Shown here one piece after another: positions 29,897 to 36,247 of a stretch of DNA of 36,247 nt. The DNA lies in assembly GCA_022563405.1 (NCBI GenBank), contig JADFNK010000019.1, positions 1 through 36,247 on the forward strand, in the 5' to 3' direction. Under the pieces are notes generated by a model, which was given only the letters and a program-made list of their open reading frames with translations, was not told the origin of the DNA and did not search any database. The DNA is from Gemmatimonadota bacterium (lineage in GTDB: Bacteria > Gemmatimonadota > Gemmatimonadetes > Longimicrobiales > Gaopeijiaceae). The position numbers and the translations under genes are program-made. Numbering within the stretch: position 1 is the stretch's first letter; each line of letters opens with the position of its first letter.

Positions 29897-30850
29897 ATGC
29901 GACTGAGCCAAACCCTGTTCGGAGCGACATTTCACAACCCCGTGCTCCTCGCCGCCGGCACGTGTGGCTTCGGCGAGGAACTCGAGGATGCCCTCGACCT
30001 CGAGGCCCTGGGCGGCATCGTGACGAAATCGGTGACGCTGGAGCCTCGGGCGGGTAACCCTCCACCGCGCGTGGTGGAGGCTGGAAACGCCATGCTGAAT
30101 TCGGTCGGTTTGGCGAACCCCGGCTTGGAACGTGTGTGCTCCGAAAAGCTTCCCTGGATGAGGGAGCACCTCTCGAGTATCCAGGTGTTCGTGAGCGTAG
30201 CGGGCCACGTGCCGGACGAGTACTGGCGTATCATCGAGGGACTCGAGTCGGTCGGCGGCTTTCTGGGGTACGAGCTGAACCTTTCCTGCCCGAACGACAC
30301 TCGCCTGGGTGGGCTTCCCTTCGCCCTGGATCCTGACGCTCTCCGCGTCGTCGTCGAAGGTGCCCGGAAGCTGACCGATCGGCCACTCCTGGTGAAGCTC
30401 GCTCCCAACGTGCCCGACATCGGGCCCGTCGCGGAAGCAGCGGAGGACGCCGGTGCGGACGGAGTCACCCTGGTGAACACGATGCCGGGTTTGCTCATCG
30501 ATATCGCGTCGCGGAGAGCCGCTCTCGGCGCAGGCTCGGGCGGTCTGTCCGGACCCGCGTTGCGGGCTGTGGGTGTGCACGCCGTGCATCGGGCCCGGGC
30601 GTGTACGTCCATTACGCTCCTCGGTGTCGGTGGAATCACGGCCGCCGAGGACGCGATCCAGTATCTGTTGGCTGGCGCGTCCCTGGTGCAGGTCGGCACC
30701 GCCACCTTCGCTGATCCGAGGGCCGCGCAGAGGGTGGTAATGGGGATTGCCCGGTATACGGAGAAGATGGGAATCGAGAACGTTCAGGACTTGATCGGAG
30801 TGGTTCAGGGGACGGATCGCCCGGTGCCCGTCTCGGGAGGGCCACGCTGA
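29897..30850 (+). CDS. pyrD: Dihydroorotate dehydrogenase, class 1 catalytic subunit
   Basis: The FMN enzyme oxidises dihydroorotate to orotate in pyrimidine synthesis. The sequence shows NPVLLAAGTCGFG (14-26), Lys44 in VTKSVTLEPR, GNAMLNSVGLANPG (63-76) and NLSCPN with catalytic Cys131, the class 1 base. LVKLAPNV and GVGGITAAEDAIQYLLAGA complete the barrel. Class 1B enzymes normally pair with an Fe-S/FAD subunit (PyrK), which is not adjacent here. ATG 29897 gives the family N-terminus in 317 residues; GTG 29876 overlapping the previous stop (GTGA) would add seven residues and is also plausible. pyrF follows after 1 nt. Confidence 0.93.
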   Translation: MRLSQTLFGATFHNPVLLAAGTCGFGEELEDALDLEALGGIVTKSVTLEPRAGNPPPRVVEAGNAMLNSVGLANPGLERVCSEKLPWMREHLSSIQVFVSVAGHVPDEYWRIIEGLESVGGFLGYELNLSCPNDTRLGGLPFALDPDALRVVVEGARKLTDRPLLVKLAPNVPDIGPVAEAAEDAGADGVTLVNTMPGLLIDIASRRAALGAGSGGLSGPALRAVGVHAVHRARACTSITLLGVGGITAAEDAIQYLLAGASLVQVGTATFADPRAAQRVVMGIARYTEKMGIENVQDLIGVVQGTDRPVPVSGGPR

Positions 30851-30851
30851 C

Positions 30852-31559
30852 ATGGCCCAGGTCATCATCCCACTCGACGTCCCGAGCCTGGACGAGGCCA
30901 TGGGCCTGGTGGATTCCCTCGGTGAAGCGACCGACTGTTACAAGGTGGGGCTCGAGCTCTTCACCTCCGCGGGTCCTGCGGCGGTCCAAGCGCTCAAGGA
31001 GAGGGACAAGCGCGTCTTTCTCGACCTGAAGTTGCACGATATTCCGAACACCGTAGCGCGGGCGGTCGGCCGAGCCCGAGATCTCGAGGTCGATCTCTTG
31101 ACCCTCCATGCGACGGGGGGACGTCGCATGATGGAAGCCGCCGCCGAAGCAGCAGGAGACGATCTCACACTTCTGGGAGTCACCGTGCTGACGTCGATGA
31201 CGTCGTCCGACGTGGAGGACTCATGGGGCCGAGTGGTGGACTCGCTCGAGGAGGAGGTCGTACGCTTGGCAAGGCTCGCGCGGGAGTCAGGGGTCGGGGG
31301 TGTGGTGGCGTCCGTGCGGGAGGCGGCTCCGATCAGGAGCGCCCTGGGAGGTGATCTGGTGGTGGTCACGCCGGGGATCCGCCTTGCCGGGGACGACGCG
31401 CACGATCAGGCCCGTGTCTCTACGCCGGCCGAGGCGGTGGCGGCCGGGGCCGACTACCTGGTGATCGGGCGCTCCATAACCCAGGCCCCCGACCCGGCGG
31501 AGGCGCTCCGGCGGGTCTACGAAGAGATGGCCGGCGCCAGCCCGGTGGGAACGGCATGA
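30852..31559 (+). CDS. pyrF: Orotidine 5'-phosphate decarboxylase
   Basis: This 235-residue enzyme converts OMP to UMP, two steps after the product of the adjacent pyrD. The catalytic array FLDLKLHDIPNTV is complete (Asp58, Lys60, Asp63). LDVPSLDEA (8-16), VTPGIR and IGRSIT mark the substrate-binding ends of the barrel. It lies 1 nt after pyrD, and its stop overlaps the start of the next gene (ATGA), so the three are surely co-translated. pyrE and other pathway genes are not in the window. Confidence 0.95.
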   Translation: MAQVIIPLDVPSLDEAMGLVDSLGEATDCYKVGLELFTSAGPAAVQALKERDKRVFLDLKLHDIPNTVARAVGRARDLEVDLLTLHATGGRRMMEAAAEAAGDDLTLLGVTVLTSMTSSDVEDSWGRVVDSLEEEVVRLARLARESGVGGVVASVREAAPIRSALGGDLVVVTPGIRLAGDDAHDQARVSTPAEAVAAGADYLVIGRSITQAPDPAEALRRVYEEMAGASPVGTA

Positions 31560-32035
31560 AGATCGGGACCCGGACGAGGACGCAGCGAACGCTGGTCCTG
31601 GTGGGGATATTGGGCGTCGCGGTCGGTGCCGGCGCGCCCGCCGTATGCCTCGGACAGGGCCTCGGCCTCGAGCAGGCCGCCGCCGAATTCGCCACGCAGT
31701 GGGCCGCCGGTGATGTGTCCGGGCTCCAAAGTCGATTTTCTCAGAGCGGAGTGCGCGTTCAATGGGAGGCGCGACCTCTCGGTACTCTCTCTCCCCAGCG
31801 CGCCGGAGCCTCCATTCGAGAGTACTTGGGAAATCGTGAGGCCGCGACGACGCGAGTGTCTCGAATTGGGGAGGTGGGTGGTGAGCCCGCAAGGGGATTT
31901 GCCGAAATCCGGTGGGAGTCGAGGATCCGGGGCATGTCGGAGAGGGTCACGCGAACCGTATTCGTGGCTTTCGTATACGAGGATGGTGATTGGCGGGTGG
32001 CTGAACTTCGGGTCCTTCCGCAAACGCGGCTTTGA
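31556..32035 (+). CDS. Small secreted protein, NTF2-like fold suspected
   Basis: The 159-residue product has a basic start and a hydrophobic signal segment (about 12-29). The mature part (LEQAAAEFATQWAAGDVSGLQSRFSQSGVRV region, about 38-68) has the spacing of NTF2-like or DUF4783-like proteins: a helix with AxxFxxxWxxGD followed by strands. The end (FVAFVYEDGDWRVAELRVL region) is also typical. No catalytic residues can be named. ATG 31556 overlaps the pyrF stop. An 83-bp gap follows, with GGGGC (32060-32064) and GCCCC (32070-32074) as a small hairpin before cysS. Function unknown. Confidence 0.7.
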   Translation: MKIGTRTRTQRTLVLVGILGVAVGAGAPAVCLGQGLGLEQAAAEFATQWAAGDVSGLQSRFSQSGVRVQWEARPLGTLSPQRAGASIREYLGNREAATTRVSRIGEVGGEPARGFAEIRWESRIRGMSERVTRTVFVAFVYEDGDWRVAELRVLPQTRL

Positions 32036-32118
32036 CGTCATCCTATCCTCCGTGCTGACGGGGCGATCAGCCCCCTCGACACGAATCCTCTCTGACCAAC
32101 CCTGACCGTCGCGACAAC

Positions 32119-33603
32119 ATGGCCCTGAAACTCTACGACACGTTGACCCGCTCGGTGAGGGATTTCCAGCCGGCCGATCCGCCCGTCGTCCGGCTCTACG
32201 CATGTGGTCCCACCGTGTACGACCACGCACACATCGGTAACTACCGGGCCTTTCTGGTCTACGATCTACTCCACCGTTATCTGACGTGGTCCGGCTACGA
32301 CGTCGACTTCGTCATGAACCTCACCGACGTGGACGACAAGACCATCGATAGTGCGTCCCAGGCAGAGAAGGACGTACGCGAGTACACCGCTCCGTTCACC
32401 AAGGACATCCTGGCCGACGCGCGAACCCTCGGGATTCTTCCGGCTCGGGTCTATCCACTGGCCACCGGGTACGTCCCCCAGATGGTGTCGTGGATCGAGC
32501 GGCTCGAAGAGAAGGGGCTCGCCTATGCCGTGGAGGACGGATCGGTCTATTTTTCGATCGGCGCGTTCCCCTCCTACGGTCGCCTCAAGGGGCTGGACCC
32601 CGAATGCGCGCGCCCGGGTGCCCGTGTGGCGGACGACGAGTACGAGAAGGAAGATGTCCGTGACTTCGCCCTCTGGAAGGCGGCCAAACCCGTGGACGAG
32701 GCGGTGGGTGCGGCCTGGGATTCGCCGTGGGGGAGAGGGCGGCCCGGCTGGCACCTCGAGTGCTCGGTCATGAGCATCGCTGAGCTCGGAGAGACGTTGG
32801 ACATCCACATGGGTGGCGAAGACCTGGTTTTTCCGCATCATGAGAACGAGATCGCCCAGTCCGAGGGGGTGACCGGCAAACCTTTCGTGCTCCACTGGGT
32901 CCACGTAAAACACCTGGTCGTCGAAGGCGAAAAGATGTCGAAGTCCCTCGGCAACACCATTACGGTTCATCAACTGCTCGAAGAGGGACTGAGGCCGGCC
33001 GCCATCCGTCACCAGTTGCTCGGCGCCCAGTACCGGAAGGAATTGAACTTCACACGGGACGGTCTCGCGGCCTCCGCCGCGGCTGTCCAGCGCCTCCTGG
33101 ACTTCGAGGCGCGGTTGGCGGAAACCGTCGGCGTGGATGGCGTGGGAAGCGCGAGCGGTGTCGACGGTAGGGACAATGCGGACCGTGCGAACGGTGCGGG
33201 CGGGCCGCTGGCCCGTCTTGCCGGCGAAGCCGTCGAGGCCTTTCGTGCGGCGCTCGATGACGACCTCAACTCCGCCGAGGCCTTCGCCGCTCTGTTCGTC
33301 TTCGTAAACCGCGTGAACGGCGAGTTGGATGCCGCTTCGGATGTCACCGAATCCGACCTGGAATCCGCCCGAAGCGCACTCGCCTCGATCGATGAGGTGT
33401 TGGGGCTCCTCAGCGTGGCACGCCAGGGTCTCGAGGTGGATGATGATTTCGAGTCCTGGATCGTGTCACTCATCGCCGAGCGAAAAAAAGCTCGGGCGGA
33501 CCGGGACTTTGCGCGTGCAGATGCCATCCGGGACGAGCTGGCAGAACGCGGCATCGTGCTGGAGGATTCTTCTGGTGGCACACGCTGGAAGCGGATTCAG
33601 TGA
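32119..33603 (+). CDS. cysS: Cysteinyl-tRNA synthetase
   Basis: The 494-residue class I synthetase charges tRNA-Cys. Zinc and active-site residues are Cys29 in CGPTVYD, HIGN (38-41) as the HIGH-type motif, FVMNLTDVDDK, and WHLECSVMS and HHENEIAQ for the remaining zinc ligands. KMSKS (272-276) is followed by LGN. The C-terminal half has the anticodon-binding helices (RADRDFARADAIRDELAERG region). A low-complexity Gly/Ala/Asp-rich insert of about 25 residues (339-363) lies after the catalytic domain and is not a family feature. ATG 32119 is the family start; no strong ribosome binding site precedes it. Confidence 0.95.
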   Translation: MALKLYDTLTRSVRDFQPADPPVVRLYACGPTVYDHAHIGNYRAFLVYDLLHRYLTWSGYDVDFVMNLTDVDDKTIDSASQAEKDVREYTAPFTKDILADARTLGILPARVYPLATGYVPQMVSWIERLEEKGLAYAVEDGSVYFSIGAFPSYGRLKGLDPECARPGARVADDEYEKEDVRDFALWKAAKPVDEAVGAAWDSPWGRGRPGWHLECSVMSIAELGETLDIHMGGEDLVFPHHENEIAQSEGVTGKPFVLHWVHVKHLVVEGEKMSKSLGNTITVHQLLEEGLRPAAIRHQLLGAQYRKELNFTRDGLAASAAAVQRLLDFEARLAETVGVDGVGSASGVDGRDNADRANGAGGPLARLAGEAVEAFRAALDDDLNSAEAFAALFVFVNRVNGELDAASDVTESDLESARSALASIDEVLGLLSVARQGLEVDDDFESWIVSLIAERKKARADRDFARADAIRDELAERGIVLEDSSGGTRWKRIQ

Positions 33604-33619
33604 CCTCCAGGAGGCGAGC

Positions 33620-35053
33620 ATGACCACTGCCGAGCCGGTCGGTCCGCCGAGTCTGACTCCCATCCAAAAGTTCGGGGAGGCGATGGCCGACTGGGTAGAG
33701 CGATGGATGCCGAGCCCGTTCCTCTTCGCGATCCTCCTGACCTACGTCGCCGCGGGCGCCGCGTTCATCTCGGAAGGGTCCGGAGTGACCGAGATCGCCC
33801 GCTCATGGTACGACGGCTTCTGGGATCTGCTGCAGTTCGCGATGCAGATGGTGATCATCCTCGTGACCGCCAACGTGGTGGCGTACCACCCTTTGGTGAA
33901 GCGTGCGATCCTCAGACTCGTGCAGATTCCGAGGAACGGCCGGCAGGCCGTCGTTTTGGTGGGTGTCGGATCGATGCTGACCGCATGGATATCCTGGGGC
34001 CTCGGCCTGATTTTCGGAGCGATTCTCGCCCGTGAAATGGGGAAGTACGCTGCCAGGAACGGAATGCCCGTCCACTATCCACTGTTGGCTGTGGCCGGTT
34101 ACATGGGGATCAGCCTCACTTTTGGATGGGGGATGTCCAGCTCCCCGGGCCTCCTGCAGGCGCAGGAGGGAAACGCGCTGATGGAGCTGGGGTTCGTTGA
34201 TCGTGTGATCCCCGCGACGGAGTGGGTCTTCCACTCCTACCCGCTGTCTCTCACCGCACTGTCGATCGTCTACGTCTCGATCATGCTGTACCTGCTGAGC
34301 CCGCCGAAGGAGAACTGCAGGGCGATTGGGCGCTACGTGGATCTCGACGTCGAGGACGGTGCTCAGGCGCAGGCGGCCCCGGTCGAAAAGGCCGCTCGCC
34401 CGAGCGACACGAAGCCGGCGCCGGCCGACAGGATCGACAACAGCAGGATCCTCGGGGGTGTGCTCGCGTTGACCGGCGTCGTAGTGGTTCTGAGCGTGTT
34501 TTTCGAGGGAGGCTTCGACCTCGGCAAGCTCAATCTGAATAATTTCAACTTCGCTTTCCTCATGATCGGCCTGCTGCTCTACGCGAGCCCGACCAAGTAC
34601 CTGCAGGAGTTCTACGAGGCAGTGAAGGGCAGCGCGGGTGTCGTCCTGCTCTTCCCGTTCTACGCCGGGATCATCGGCATCATGACGGGGACCGGTTTGG
34701 TGGATACCATGACCACTGCGCTGCTCTCGGTGGCCAACTCGGATACGTTCCCTGTGATAGCCTGGATCACCGGGGGCGTTCTCAACATCTTCGTACCCTC
34801 CGCCGGCGGTGAGTGGGCGATCATCGGTGGGCCGATGATGATGGCCGGCGCCGAGTTGGGAATCCCTCACGGCCAGACGATCGCGGCGTATGCGGTCGGG
34901 GACGCACACACGAACCTGCTCAACCCGTTCTGGGCCATCCCGCTGCTGGCCATCACCGGCCTCCGTGCTCGCGACATGTTCGGCTACGCGATCACGATGA
35001 TGCTCCTGCTCATCCCGTTTCTGGCGATCGTGCTCTACCTTCTTCCGTATTAA
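33620..35053 (+). CDS. atoE: AtoE-type short-chain fatty acid transporter
   Basis: The 477-residue membrane protein matches the AtoE family, which takes up short-chain fatty acids such as butyrate. Features are FGEAMADWVERWMPSPFLFA (12-31), a long run of hydrophobic helices, GWGMSSSPGLLQA in the middle, and FVPSAGGEWAIIGGP plus YAVGDAHTNLLNPFWAIPLL near the end. A charged cytoplasmic loop (about 235-275, rich in Ala, Pro, Lys and Asp) splits the protein. ATG 33620 has AGGAGG 5 nt upstream, one of the best sites in the window. No beta-oxidation genes lie nearby. The gene ends exactly where a truncated histidine kinase begins. Confidence 0.9.
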   Translation: MTTAEPVGPPSLTPIQKFGEAMADWVERWMPSPFLFAILLTYVAAGAAFISEGSGVTEIARSWYDGFWDLLQFAMQMVIILVTANVVAYHPLVKRAILRLVQIPRNGRQAVVLVGVGSMLTAWISWGLGLIFGAILAREMGKYAARNGMPVHYPLLAVAGYMGISLTFGWGMSSSPGLLQAQEGNALMELGFVDRVIPATEWVFHSYPLSLTALSIVYVSIMLYLLSPPKENCRAIGRYVDLDVEDGAQAQAAPVEKAARPSDTKPAPADRIDNSRILGGVLALTGVVVVLSVFFEGGFDLGKLNLNNFNFAFLMIGLLLYASPTKYLQEFYEAVKGSAGVVLLFPFYAGIIGIMTGTGLVDTMTTALLSVANSDTFPVIAWITGGVLNIFVPSAGGEWAIIGGPMMMAGAELGIPHGQTIAAYAVGDAHTNLLNPFWAIPLLAITGLRARDMFGYAITMMLLLIPFLAIVLYLLPY

Positions 35054-35123
35054 GAACTCGCCAAGTCGGGGCCGTCGGCACTTCGAGGCGCGTTACGACC
35101 CTTTCTTCGAAGCCGATGGCTCG

Positions 35124-35891
35124 GTGTCGGGGGTCCTGGTGGATGTGCGCGATACGACCGACCAGAAGCATATCGAGACTCAGCTCGAGCGCTCGGTCGC
35201 TGAACTCGAAGCGGCGAATCGGGAGCTGGATTTGTTCAGTGCCTCCTTGGCACACGATTTGAGGAGCCCGCTGCTGATCGTGACCAACTTCAGCCACCAC
35301 CTCCAGCAAGCCTTCGGCGACTCGCTCGATGAGCAGGGGGAAGACGACCTACAGCGCATTCAGGCCGCTGGCCGGCACATGACACACATCATCGACGACC
35401 TCCGCGGTCTCGCTGACGTGAACCGAGTCGAGATCAATCGAGAGGAAGTCGACTTTTCGTCGTTGGGGCGAGAGATCATCGACGACTTGAGTGCGCTGGC
35501 CCCGGACCGGGCCGTGAGTTTCGAGGCGGAGCCTGGAATCAGGGCTCTTGGGGACGAGACGCTTTTGAGGATTCTCCTGGCCAACCTGCTTCAGAATGCA
35601 TGGAAGTACACGGGACCTCGCGATGACGCTCGGATCGAGTTGGGCGTCACCGAGAACGGGAGTGGTGTCCCGACCTACCACGTCCGAGACAATGGGATCG
35701 GCTTCGACGACGCCGACCGTGAGGAAATCTTCCAAGCCTTCAAGCGGCTCCATACCAGGGCGGAGTTCGCAGGGACCGGACTCGGGCTGGCCACCGTGGA
35801 GCGAATCGTGGCTCGCCACGGCGGACGAGTCTGGGCCGAGGGTGTTCCAGGAGAGGGCGCGGTCTTCCGCTTCACCCTCGGATCTTCGTAG
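35124..35891 (+). CDS. Histidine kinase lacking most of its PAS domain (probably 5'-truncated)
   Basis: The 255-residue frame from GTG 35124 encodes a phytochrome-type kinase core. It has a short coiled linker, an H-box (SLAHDLRSP, His44), an N-box (NLLQNAWKYT), G1 (VRDNGIGFD) and G2 (GTGLGLATVERIVARHGG), ending in a normal ATPase fold. Upstream, the same frame stays open to the atoE stop. There it encodes RHFEARYDPFFEADGS leading into VSGVLVDVRDTTDQKH, the last third of a PAS domain. The front of that PAS domain is missing, and no start with a ribosome binding site is seen. The gene therefore looks decapitated by a deletion or rearrangement next to atoE. It may be a pseudogene, or a kinase core expressed from GTG 35124. 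It faces a receiver gene 13 nt away. Confidence 0.7.
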   Translation: MSGVLVDVRDTTDQKHIETQLERSVAELEAANRELDLFSASLAHDLRSPLLIVTNFSHHLQQAFGDSLDEQGEDDLQRIQAAGRHMTHIIDDLRGLADVNRVEINREEVDFSSLGREIIDDLSALAPDRAVSFEAEPGIRALGDETLLRILLANLLQNAWKYTGPRDDARIELGVTENGSGVPTYHVRDNGIGFDDADREEIFQAFKRLHTRAEFAGTGLGLATVERIVARHGGRVWAEGVPGEGAVFRFTLGSS

Positions 35892-35904
35892 AGACCTCTA
35901 CCGC

Positions 35905-36247
35905 TCATATCCTGTGATCGGCGGAGCCGCCGGTGCCGAAGACCTGCTCGATGACTTCCCTCAGGCGCGTACCGTCTAGCGGCTTGGTGAGGTAGGTGTT
36001 CGCGCCCGCCGCGAGGCCTTTCGCGACGTCTCCCTCGCCGGTCTCACAGCTGATGAAGATGACCGGGATCTCGGCCAGCTTGGGGTCAACTCTGAGCCTC
36101 TCGAGGAACTCGAATCCAGTCATCTCCGGCATGTTCACGTCTAGGCTGATTAGGTCGGTTTGCGGATCCTCGCTCAGCGCCTCGAGCGCCTCGAGCCCGT
36201 TGGACGCGAAACGCAGCTCTATGTCGTACGCCTTGAACTCCTTGAGG
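35905..36247 (-). CDS. Response-regulator receiver protein, partial (continues past window end)
   Basis: The minus-strand frame is open to the right edge, so the N-terminus is outside the window. The visible 113 residues include LISLDVNMPEMTGFEFL with the phosphoacceptor Asp. VIFISCETGEGD holds the conserved Ser/Thr position, and ANTYLTKPL the conserved Lys. A short tail (GTGGSADHRI) follows the domain, so it is probably a single-domain CheY-like regulator or the end of a larger one. It lies tail to tail with the histidine kinase, a common pairing, though partnership is only inferred. Confidence 0.88.
   Translation of the reverse strand, partial: LKEFKAYDIELRFASNGLEALEALSEDPQTDLISLDVNMPEMTGFEFLERLRVDPKLAEIPVIFISCETGEGDVAKGLAAGANTYLTKPLDGTRLREVIEQVFGTGGSADHRI

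Noticed and set aside
29744-30901. Minus-strand open frame of 385 codons opposite pyrD
   Set aside because: Antisense artefact; pyrD motifs on the plus strand are unambiguous.
33803-34909. Minus-strand open frame of 368 codons opposite atoE
   Set aside because: It is a mirror of the transporter codons, with no domain features; atoE has a strong ribosome binding site and family motifs.

Overview
The window looks like a stretch of chromosome from a GC-rich member of the Gemmatimonadota or a close relative. That is an inference from gene content and codon use, not from a marker search. Supporting it are a coenzyme-B12 (class II) ribonucleotide reductase, a MurQ/AnmK peptidoglycan-recycling pair, a DksA-type zinc protein beside a Cys-rich YggX-like protein, many lipoproteins, and genes packed with ATGA/GTGA overlaps. 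No rRNA, tRNA, CRISPR array or complete mobile element is visible.

Layout. 1-1433: edge of a probable mobile element, with a nested palindrome (3-79) and a tyrosine recombinase (183-1364). 1434-6308 (minus): an MdlA/YheI-like half ABC exporter whose usual partner is not in the window, a gamma-glutamyltransferase lipoprotein and an M20 amidohydrolase. 6499-10300 (plus): murQ, anmK and a GT-C membrane glycosyltransferase joined by 4-nt overlaps. 10255-11537 (minus): two unrecognised membrane proteins. 11742-14553: nrdJ with a promoter, two NrdR-box-like sites 31 bp apart and a strong terminator hairpin. 14561-20710 (plus): a AAA+ unfoldase fused to a receiver domain, sufE, a glutaminyl-cyclase-like lipoprotein, an ornithine aminotransferase and a second GT-C protein. 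20751-22933: a YggX-like gene, a DksA-like gene, rnd and a small leader gene. 22932-35053 (plus): a long run with a PhnP-like metallo-hydrolase, pgi, ytxH, yihY, smpB, an N-acetylmuramoyl-L-alanine amidase, a TPR lipoprotein, pyrD, pyrF, an NTF2-like secreted protein, cysS and an AtoE-type transporter. 35054-36247: a histidine kinase missing the front of its PAS domain, facing a receiver protein cut by the window edge.

Themes. Several genes concern the envelope: wall recycling (MurQ, AnmK), wall hydrolysis (amidase), lipoproteins and two GT-C enzymes. Others are housekeeping (RNR, pyrD/pyrF, cysS, smpB, pgi, rnd). Short tandem repeats recur, both just upstream of start codons (6326-6383, 14561-14793, 16676-16744, 17736-17786, 25162-25243) and inside coding sequence. 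One degenerate hairpin-forming 12-bp repeat occurs at two distant loci, each time running up to the ribosome binding site of the next gene.

The most unusual items are the ClpB-type AAA+/receiver fusion, the dispersed 12-bp repeat, the tandem NrdR-like boxes at nrdJ, and the apparent loss of an exporter subunit next to the recombinase. No complete new defence or mobile system could be shown.
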